Virus record (IMG/VR): IMGVR_UViG_3300032213_000052
Span: 1-25,325 of that record
Direction: 5' to 3' (one strand)
Length of the DNA stretch: 25,325 nt
Source: a virus
Shown: positions 14,493-20,600 of the stretch, piece by piece
How the letters are laid out: each line of letters starts with the position of its first letter
Position numbering within the stretch: position 1 is the first letter of the stretch
Program-made: the position numbers and the translations under genes
The notes under the pieces: generated by a model
What the model was told of the DNA's origin: nothing
Databases searched by the model: none
The model's input: the letters and a program-made list of their open reading frames with translations, nothing else

Positions 14493-15400
14493 TACATTCT
14501 CCTTATGATTTCAGGTAATTGTTCGTATTCATTTGGTCTAAGTAGACAAACACTGTCGTACCAACGGGCATTTTTCCACCGCCAGCATACAAATTCTTCT
14601 TTAGGTAGCAAAACTATGCATTTAACCCCTAATGCACCTGCTAAATGGGCTGTTCCCGTGTCAACCGTTACTACGCCTTTCATGGCTTTCATGTGTTTAG
14701 CGGTAATTGACCAGTCTTTCTTCCAGCCATCGTTAGGAAGCGGTCTAAATAAGCCATCAGTTTCAGGGTTTAGGCTATATGCATCGTCACCTACTAGACT
14801 TTCCATGTGTTCAGCGGAAATAGACTTAATCCAATGCAATGTGCCTTTGCTGGCTGACCAATTAACCCCTATTTTTCTAGGGATATTGCTTGCTTCGGCT
14901 TCAAAATAGCCTTCTGAGCCTACAACCTTCTTTTTATTAATGGGAAACAGGGCTTTTGCATAGGGCATTGCACAATCTATGTAGTACGGCAGGGACATAG
15001 AGCCTATCCACAAGTCACATTCGGCTGCTGGGCCTTCTTCTGTCAAATTGGTTAACTGGTCAATACATTCCATTTGACCTAAGACTTGAAATAAATTAGG
15101 CACAGTCAGGACAACCAGCTTTTTAGCCCCTAAAACCTTTAAAAATGGCAGAAATCTAGCATATTGGAATATATCGCCAAAGCCTTGTTCCATCTGAACC
15201 ACAATAGATTTCCCTAAAAGGGATTCACCTTGCCAGGCTTTAGTTGTTTTGGGCAACTTGTCGTATGGAATCTGCTGATTGCCAAGAATGGCTGGATGCC
15301 AGCGATATTCAAATAGCCTAAAGCCAGCAGAATATCTACCAGCGTGTAAATTGTCGTAAGCTAATTTGTATTGTTGGTGTGGGCTTAAAGTAGTAGTAAT
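14492..15400 (-). CDS. GT9-like glycosyltransferase domain protein with TPR-type N-terminus; start uncertain
   Basis: Predicted glycosyl transfer protein. The body resembles the GT9/heptosyltransferase-like domain attached to TPR repeats in many bacterial and phage proteins: WQGESLLGKSIVVQMEQGFG, then DIFQYARFLPFLK, a central NWSASKG segment, and the signature VTVDTGTAHLAGALGVKCIV. The open frame continues upstream as YKLAYDNLHAGRYSAGFRLF followed by EYRWHP, the conserved 'G.Y..G...(Y/F)E(W/Y)RW' linker of this family. Yet between the in-frame TGA at 15410-15412 and this linker there is no ATG, GTG or TTG; the first canonical start is TTG at 15256, which removes the linker. I place the start at ATT 15400, six bases after GAGGA. 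Alternatives are ATT 15403, a -1 frameshift from the preceding gene, or a sequence error. The substrate is unknown. Confidence 0.72.
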   Translation of the reverse strand: MTTTLSPHQQYKLAYDNLHAGRYSAGFRLFEYRWHPAILGNQQIPYDKLPKTTKAWQGESLLGKSIVVQMEQGFGDIFQYARFLPFLKVLGAKKLVVLTVPNLFQVLGQMECIDQLTNLTEEGPAAECDLWIGSMSLPYYIDCAMPYAKALFPINKKKVVGSEGYFEAEASNIPRKIGVNWSASKGTLHWIKSISAEHMESLVGDDAYSLNPETDGLFRPLPNDGWKKDWSITAKHMKAMKGVVTVDTGTAHLAGALGVKCIVLLPKEEFVCWRWKNARWYDSVCLLRPNEYEQLPEIIRRM

Positions 15401-16050
15401 AATGCTTCCTCATCGTCTAAATCTTGCAAGCGTCTTGCCTCAAATATAGCCATTTCAGCTTGAATCTGAACTAGCTGCTGTCTAAGCATTGCGCCTTGCA
15501 AAAGTTCTTGTTCCTGTTTAACAAGATTAGCGATGATATTGTCATATTTCGTTAAGTCTGACGGTATATCAGCACTAACTTCTTGATTGGATTGTACTTT
15601 ATTTTTCTTGCGTTTTGGTGCTGGGTCAATTAATTCTTTGATGCTAGCTTTACGATCAGCCTTAACTTTTTTAAGCGCATCTAATTTGTCTTGTTCAGCC
15701 TTTTGTTTTGCAGCCTGTAATTCTTTGTACCGCTTGTATTCTTTCTTTGTAAAGCCGTCATCACCACCTAGATTTGTGGGGGTTGGGATGCCAACAAAGC
15801 CAGTAATATTAGCTGTGTCGTTGCCGTCTGTAGCAGAAATAGTGCCTGTAGATGGCACAAGAACTGCGCCTGTAATATTGGCTGTATCGTTACCATCCGT
15901 TGCCGAAATAGTCCCTGTAACAATAGGGTTAGCTACCGTACCTGTAAGGGTAGCAGTATCGTTACTATCGGTTACATTAATCGTTCCTGTAATTGCAGGA
16001 AGTTGTATATCCGATATGGGATTAGTCGAAAACGGTGTAAAACCTAACAT
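15385..16050 (-). CDS. Repeat-containing coiled-coil virion-type protein (unknown)
   Basis: A 221-aa protein with three parts. Residues 1-20 (MLGFTPFSTNPISDIQLPAI) are an N-terminal signature seen on assorted environmental phage structural proteins. Residues 21-90 hold three tandem 23-24-residue repeats whose core is TGTISATDGNDTANITG. Residues about 95-221 are Lys/Glu/Gln-rich helix (KKEYKRYKELQAAKQKAEQD) with a basic PKRKKNK patch and an end LDDEEALLLLL. It begins directly after the stop of the previous gene. Its end overlaps the open frame of the glycosyltransferase-type gene. A structural or fibre-associated role is inferred; no family name is certain. Confidence 0.6.
   Translation of the reverse strand: MLGFTPFSTNPISDIQLPAITGTINVTDSNDTATLTGTVANPIVTGTISATDGNDTANITGAVLVPSTGTISATDGNDTANITGFVGIPTPTNLGGDDGFTKKEYKRYKELQAAKQKAEQDKLDALKKVKADRKASIKELIDPAPKRKKNKVQSNQEVSADIPSDLTKYDNIIANLVKQEQELLQGAMLRQQLVQIQAEMAIFEARRLQDLDDEEALLLLL
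15781..15990 (-). repeat. Three tandem 23-24-residue protein repeats
   Basis: Residues 21-44, 45-67 and 68-90 of the 221-aa protein. Copies two and three share TGTISATDGNDTANITG exactly in protein but differ at nine of 51 bases, all synonymous. Copy one is divergent (TGTINVTDSNDTATLTG). Confidence 0.85.
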
Positions 16051-16284
16051 TTAAGCCTCGTTAATTATTGCTGTAGATGTTTCTTTATCAATTGTCATTG
16101 TGCCTTCGCAGACAACATTCCAATCTTCACTACTGCCTTCTCTTTCACTAGCGGATGGCACGTTTAACTTAAAGTTCTTAAACAAGTATTCTTTATCGCC
16201 TTCAAATACACGCCACACGTGTTCCATTGACCCCCGCCCTTGCTGACCACGGCTTTTGTTAAAGCGGATGCGATATTTATTCAT
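16051..16284 (-). CDS. Conserved small phage protein (unknown function)
   Basis: A 77-aa protein: MNKYRIRFNKSRGQQGRGSM, then EHVWRVFEGDKEYLFKNFKL and a C-terminal half with SEDWNVVCEGTMTIDKETST. The pattern 'YRIRFNKSRG..GRG...HVWRVFE..KEYL' is shared by a small family I recall from cyanophage-like and other aquatic phages, with no known function. It overlaps the oxygenase stop by 4 nt (ATGA), and its own stop abuts the next ATG, so it is part of the same translational unit. Mixed beta strands with one DW/WN core suggest a compact globular protein. Confidence 0.65.
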   Translation of the reverse strand: MNKYRIRFNKSRGQQGRGSMEHVWRVFEGDKEYLFKNFKLNVPSASEREGSSEDWNVVCEGTMTIDKETSTAIINEA

Positions 16285-16976
16285 ACAATCTCGGCTGCAG
16301 AAGCAATTGAAATTTGTTTGGATTGTTGAATTGTTAAATTAAAATGCACAAATTTAATAGGTTTATCGGCAGCATGACGACCAAATGAGTGTGGCAACCA
16401 AGAATTAGTAAATAAAAACATTCCAGGCTCAGGCACAAAGTTAATCATGTTACTAGCAGGCGTGGCATTAGATGGATTTGATTCAGGTAAATTAATCTGC
16501 ACCTTGCCAGCTTTGGGGTCGTGGAATACAACCCTTGAGCAGTTCTCTGGGGTTTCTAAAAAGTAAAAACCAATTATTTGAGAGCCATAGCCATGAATGT
16601 GCTGTTCCATTAACGAATGCTTGTGGTGCTCTTGTGTCCACATCTCGGTAAACTGAGTACTAAACTGATCCATTGCATAACCTTGACCTTGCAATATGTT
16701 CCAAGCAGTCTGCCCAACGTACTTTGAGAACTCCTCAACACGAGGGTCATCATAAAAATTATCAGTCATCACCACAGGGTAGATGTCATTAATTTCTTTT
16801 TGCTCTTCTTTGCGCTTTGCCAGGTACTCATCAGAAACCGTTTTAACAGCCTCTAAAAACTCTGGCTTCCTGACAGAATACACAATGCTTGGAAAGTAAT
16901 GGTATTGCTCTAATTGGTTCTCAATAGGCTCTTGAATTACTCCATCAGCATCAATTATTTCGACCGTTTGGCTCAC
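16281..16976 (-). CDS. 2-oxoglutarate/Fe(II)-dependent oxygenase (2OG-FeII_Oxy_5 type)
   Basis: A 231-aa predicted dioxygenase that would use 2-oxoglutarate, O2 and Fe(II), most likely hydroxylating a protein or small molecule. The double-stranded beta-helix core runs from about 105 to 215. It includes HIHGYGSQIIGFYFLETPEN (candidate iron ligand His126 or His128), VVFHDPKAGKVQINLP (Asp153 in the usual DP motif), and PGMFLFTNSWLPHSFGRHAA (His196, distal ligand; Arg200 or a later basic residue for 2-oxoglutarate). The end KFVHFNLTI is typical of this family. It starts with GTG, supported by AAGGA five bases upstream. Neighbours are fibre and glycosyltransferase-type genes, so a virion-protein substrate is plausible but unproven. 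Confidence 0.85.
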   Translation of the reverse strand: MSQTVEIIDADGVIQEPIENQLEQYHYFPSIVYSVRKPEFLEAVKTVSDEYLAKRKEEQKEINDIYPVVMTDNFYDDPRVEEFSKYVGQTAWNILQGQGYAMDQFSTQFTEMWTQEHHKHSLMEQHIHGYGSQIIGFYFLETPENCSRVVFHDPKAGKVQINLPESNPSNATPASNMINFVPEPGMFLFTNSWLPHSFGRHAADKPIKFVHFNLTIQQSKQISIASAAEIV

Positions 16977-16988
16977 TTTGTTCCTTAT

Positions 16989-17369
16989 TTATGTCGGCGG
17001 GTTGTATACCCAAAGACAGGCAAATTCATCAAACGTAACGTACTGCTCATCTTCTGGTGGCACGATAGGTTTGGGATTAATAAACGCATTACGGGTTGGA
17101 TCATAAGACCAGTCTATACCAGCGTAATTTTTTCTGAACGCTAATGATTGATCTGGGCTAACCTCACTAGTACCTGGAACATAATAAATACCAGCCCTAG
17201 TGTTATAACTAGTTTGCGCCCAAATCGTGTTTGACCCGTATAAATTCTTTAAAAAATCTATGCCAAGCTGTTCTACACGCTGACCTTGTTCGTTTTCCAT
17301 TACGGAATTTTCTAAACATAAGACTTGCAAAACAATATTGTTTGAGTCCAATTCTGCAAAGTGAGCCAT
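16989..17369 (-). CDS. Conserved phage protein near tail fibres (unknown function)
   Basis: A 126-aa protein. I chose the ATG at 17369, which forms a TAATG junction with the adhesin stop and has GGAG upstream; the longer form (ATG 17384) has no RBS. The sequence MAHFAELDSNNIVLQVLCLE, then GIDFLKNLYGSNTIWAQTSY and AFRKNYAGIDWSYDPTRNAF belongs to a widespread phage family ('MAHFA.LD..N.V..V', 'GI.F...L.G', 'FRKNYAG.G..YD..R.AFI.P.P') that accompanies tail-fibre genes in aquatic phages. Function is unknown; association with adhesins suggests a virion or assembly role. The C-terminal CLWVYNPPT aromatic end is typical. Confidence 0.72.
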   Translation of the reverse strand: MAHFAELDSNNIVLQVLCLENSVMENEQGQRVEQLGIDFLKNLYGSNTIWAQTSYNTRAGIYYVPGTSEVSPDQSLAFRKNYAGIDWSYDPTRNAFINPKPIVPPEDEQYVTFDEFACLWVYNPPT

Positions 17370-18613
17370 TATTGGAATCTCCATTTAATTACAACAATAC
17401 CTGATCCACCTGTCCCTGCGCTTCCACTAAAGGTAGCTGCGCCACCACCGCCACCGCCTCTGTTGGCTGCACCTGATTGACCGTTACCGCCGCAATTGCC
17501 GCCAAAGCCAGGTGATCCTGCATTTCCACCACCACCAGAACCTCCAGTACCAGCAGTTGCACCACTACTAGATGTTCCAACTCCAGTTCCGCCACCGCCA
17601 CCTGCATAAGTTACAGAAGTTCCCGTTATTGAACTAGCTTGACCAGAACCGCCATTACCACCATTTGGTGACCCAGGGAAATTACTACCGCTTGCAGCAC
17701 TGCCAGATCCGCCTTTTCCACCGCCGCCGCCAGCAGAGTTATATCCAAAACAACAACAGGCACCACTAAAGCCAGCGCTGCCAGATCCTCCACTAAAGCC
17801 TTGTCCGCTTACACCAGCGCCACCCGCTACTCCGCTAGGTGTTCCAGAAAAACTTGCTCCACCACCACCGCCAGACCCACCAGGTTTGCCTGTGGAACCA
17901 TTTGCAATAGAGTTTGTGCCACCACCACCCGCTGCTATTATTAAACTGCCTATACTAGAATCTGAACCATTAAATGATTCTGTATTATTTCCACTTGCGC
18001 CGCCGCCTCCAACAGTAATTGTGTATGTTTGAGCAGTAACTGTTAAGCCCGATCCTGATAGCATACCGCCAGCACCGCCGCCGCCTACAATTCGACCATC
18101 ACTTCGTTTGCCACCACCCCCACCACCAGCTACTACTAAATATTCAATAGAGTTTGATTCAGAAGAGCCTGAACCAACCGAGTTAACAGTAAATGAACCA
18201 GAACCGTTAAATACAGCAATTTTGTAGTTACCGCTTGTTGTTTCAGTTGCGCCTGATGAAGACGCAACCATATAGGAAACAGGAGATTCTGTTGTTATTG
18301 AATTACTTGATGCGCTATTAGGACTATTTCCTATAGCATTAGTAGCAAATACAACAAATGTGTAAGATGTTGATGCGGTTAAACCGCTAACTGTAATAGT
18401 TCCAGACCCAGACTGGCTTAATGTTCCTGTAATTCCGCCTGGCGAAGAAACAGCAGTATATGATGTGATTGGCGAACCGCCATTACTTGCAGGAGCAGTA
18501 AACGAAACTGTAGCAGTTGTTTGCCCTGTTGCTGTTGCCGTTCCAATAGTAGGAGCATCTGGCACTCTTGCGCCACCTAAACTAGCAACTACTCCTTGTA
18601 GTATTCCAGCCAT
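17369..18613 (-). CDS. FnIII plus polyglycine-rich tail adhesin
   Basis: A 414-aa candidate receptor-binding protein. The ATG at 18613 makes a TAATG junction with the fibre stop; a GTG at 18643 is an unlikely alternative. A short helix (MAGILQGVVASLGGARVPDA) leads to a fibronectin type III domain (about 19-110) with SNGGSPITSYTAVSSPGG and the ITVSGLTASTSYTFVVFATN signature. After a linker and a beta strand pair (YKIAVFNGSGSFTVNSVGSG) comes a long glycine-rich region (about 160-410) with many GGGG runs, a Cys triplet (GACCCFGYN) and the family ending GSGIVVIKW. Polyglycine-rich modules of this type, as in the gp38 adhesin of phage S16, can pack as polyglycine-II helices displaying variable loops. 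Adhesin role is inferred from family style. Confidence 0.8.
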   Translation of the reverse strand: MAGILQGVVASLGGARVPDAPTIGTATATGQTTATVSFTAPASNGGSPITSYTAVSSPGGITGTLSQSGSGTITVSGLTASTSYTFVVFATNAIGNSPNSASSNSITTESPVSYMVASSSGATETTSGNYKIAVFNGSGSFTVNSVGSGSSESNSIEYLVVAGGGGGGKRSDGRIVGGGGAGGMLSGSGLTVTAQTYTITVGGGGASGNNTESFNGSDSSIGSLIIAAGGGGTNSIANGSTGKPGGSGGGGGASFSGTPSGVAGGAGVSGQGFSGGSGSAGFSGACCCFGYNSAGGGGGKGGSGSAASGSNFPGSPNGGNGGSGQASSITGTSVTYAGGGGGTGVGTSSSGATAGTGGSGGGGNAGSPGFGGNCGGNGQSGAANRGGGGGGAATFSGSAGTGGSGIVVIKWRFQ

Positions 18614-20187
18614 TAGGTTAACCCTGTACCTGAAATAATCCACTCAGTAGATGTAATCTTAATTGCTGTAGCAATACCGTTAGCCGCTAATGTTCTATTT
18701 CCAGTAGTACCAGCACCAGCTAAACGCATTGTGTCGGACGTAATAGCAATCGTAATTACGCCAGCGCCGTTCTGGTTAATGAAGGTAACTGCCGTACCAA
18801 TAGGAAACGCAACGCTAGAGTTAGCAGGGATAGTCCATGTTCTAGCTGTTGTATCGGCAGATGGATGGAAAATTTGTTCGCCTGAATCGCCCAATACTAA
18901 TGTGTAGGCAGCAGATTGACTATTTTGTGGAATAGTTAAATAACCAACAGCATTTGTACCATCTACGGTGCAGTTAGATAAATTGCCTGAAGTGGGAGTT
19001 CCAAGAACAGGAGTTACAAATGTTGGAGATGTTGTTAAAGCAACGACTGTGCCGCTACCGCTAGTTGTGTAACTTGTTCCCCATGCAGAGCCAGTAGAGT
19101 TAGCAATTCCAGCACCAGGGTAAACAGTTACGCCTGTATTTGCAATGGTAAAACTAGGATATGTACCGCTAGTGCTAATGCCTGTTCCTGCGGTTAATAC
19201 AACCGTTTGGTCGGGGGCAGTATTGGTAATGGTAATCGTACCGCTACCAGTAATAGGGCTACCTGATACGCTAATGCCTGTTCCAGCACTTGCAGCTACG
19301 GATGTTACTGTACCTGTAGTTGGTGTAGTCCATGTAGGTGCGCTTGTGCCTTGACTTGTTAATACTTGACCACTTGTGCCGACTGCACTTAAAGCTAAAG
19401 CAGAAGCTGTTGAATATGGTACTGAACCAGCAGAAGCGGTCAAGCTTGCGTTTGTGCCGCCACGATTTAATGCAATATTATTGCCATTCCAAGTTGCTGA
19501 AGTAATAGAACCTGGGTAATCTAAAGTGTTAGTAGACCAAGATACATTTGCTGGGGCAAAGTCATGTCTATCCCAAGAACCTGCTGAAGTTGCGTTTGAC
19601 AACAAATTGATTCTAACAACCCCACCGCTAGGGACAGAAACAACCAAAGTGTTTGAATTATTGTTTACTGTAATTGCACCGCTACTTTGGTTATTGTCAA
19701 ATTCAAAAATTACACCATTTGTTAATGTGGTTGCATCAGGAAGTTTAAAAGTCTGACCCCCAGAACCTGTAACCGTATATCTGCGAACAGAAGCAACAGT
19801 TAGAGTTGTTGTTGTTCCTGTTGCTGCAACATTTGTATACGAATCATCAAATGCATTAGCTGCTACATTTCCATTGGCATCTTGATATACAGCCTTACCA
19901 GCAGGATAATCGCCAAATACATATAAAGTGCCAGTAAAGTTGACTGCTGCACCTGCGTTACTTGATGCCAATACAGTAGTTCTTGCTAAAGTTCCAGCAC
20001 CTACCGTACCAATACCCACTTCCCAATCTGAACCGCCAGCGTTATAAATGGTGTAATAAGTAGTGTTTCCATTGCCAACTGCGGCTGAGAATGTCTGAAA
20101 CTGCGTAACAGCACCAGCAAGCGTTAGTGTCCCAGTACCTGTCGTGGTACTCGTTTCTTGAACTCTGTCTTTTAGAACAAGTGCCAT
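18613..20187 (-). CDS. Tail fibre protein with N-terminal virion-attachment module
   Basis: A 524-aa fibre. The N-terminal module (about 1-110), beginning MALVLKDRVQETSTTTGTGT and including NTTYYTIYNAGGSDWEVGIG and LARTTVLASSNAGAAVNFTG, is a common first domain of phage fibres. A second block (about 130-215) resembles TLTVASVRRYTVTGSGGQTF, a 'VRRY.TGSG.QT..LPDA' capsid-fibre repeat. Then come Ser/Thr/Gly repeats such as VAASAGTGISVSGSPITGSG. The C-terminus (about 415-524) contains LGDSGEQIFHPSADTTARTW and FPIGTAVTFINQNGAGVITI, a beta-helical 'IP.NSSV.FPIGT.I..' end domain. It follows the 134-aa gene by 8 nt and overlaps the adhesin by 1 nt. Target receptor unknown. Confidence 0.82.
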   Translation of the reverse strand: MALVLKDRVQETSTTTGTGTLTLAGAVTQFQTFSAAVGNGNTTYYTIYNAGGSDWEVGIGTVGAGTLARTTVLASSNAGAAVNFTGTLYVFGDYPAGKAVYQDANGNVAANAFDDSYTNVAATGTTTTLTVASVRRYTVTGSGGQTFKLPDATTLTNGVIFEFDNNQSSGAITVNNNSNTLVVSVPSGGVVRINLLSNATSAGSWDRHDFAPANVSWSTNTLDYPGSITSATWNGNNIALNRGGTNASLTASAGSVPYSTASALALSAVGTSGQVLTSQGTSAPTWTTPTTGTVTSVAASAGTGISVSGSPITGSGTITITNTAPDQTVVLTAGTGISTSGTYPSFTIANTGVTVYPGAGIANSTGSAWGTSYTTSGSGTVVALTTSPTFVTPVLGTPTSGNLSNCTVDGTNAVGYLTIPQNSQSAAYTLVLGDSGEQIFHPSADTTARTWTIPANSSVAFPIGTAVTFINQNGAGVITIAITSDTMRLAGAGTTGNRTLAANGIATAIKITSTEWIISGTGLT

Positions 20188-20195
20188 GATTTACC

Positions 20196-20600
20196 TTAAC
20201 TGTTAGCTCGGATGATTGTTCCTGCTGTAATGCTGACTGTTTGCGCTGAAGCAACGGTAGTTGTATTTAGGTTCAAATCTGAACCCGATGTACCTACTGA
20301 GCCATCCATTACAACTGTTGTGCCGTCAGATTTAACTATACGAAAAAATGATGCTGTGCCTGAAGCTACTGCCGTTCCGCTAGTTACCGCACCTAGTGTG
20401 ATAGTTCCATTGGAATCTGTACCAAAGCCGCCAGCAATCGTTAAGCTAACTAATAGAGTTTGACTAACAATAGCAGTATTAGCATTAGCTGGCTGTGAGC
20501 CATCATATAAACGGATGATTGAACCTGTGCCAGCGTAGGTAATTAAACCTTGTTGCTGGGCATTTCTAGTGCCGTTTGAGTATTTAAGGTTTGATGGCAT
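20196..20600 (-). CDS. Small predicted virion protein following the portal gene
   Basis: A 134-aa beta-rich protein, Ser/Thr/Gly/Ala-rich and poor in charge. It contains NGTRNAQQQGLITYAGTGSI followed by IRLYDGSQPANANTAI, a pattern found in small phage proteins near portals and fibres, then LLVSLTIAGGFGTDSNGTIT and a repeated-turn C-terminal half. TAATG junction with the portal stop indicates coupling. The fold looks like a jelly-roll or decoration module. Whether it belongs to the head or the fibre complex is unclear. Confidence 0.6.
   Translation of the reverse strand: MPSNLKYSNGTRNAQQQGLITYAGTGSIIRLYDGSQPANANTAIVSQTLLVSLTIAGGFGTDSNGTITLGAVTSGTAVASGTASFFRIVKSDGTTVVMDGSVGTSGSDLNLNTTTVASAQTVSITAGTIIRANS

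Noticed and set aside
14037-14909. Several plus-strand frames of 60-156 codons (capsid/GT region)
   Set aside because: They are antisense shadows of the scaffold, CxxC and glycosyltransferase-type genes, without RBS or recognisable domains.
18614-18643. GTG start extending the FnIII adhesin by ten residues
   Set aside because: The ATG at 18613 forms the TAATG junction used repeatedly in this window, and the GTG lacks a good RBS.
14492-20600. Anti-phage defence or toxin-antitoxin island in the accessory block
   Set aside because: No nuclease, toxin, sensor or immunity pair is seen; the genes match virion, adhesin and modification functions.
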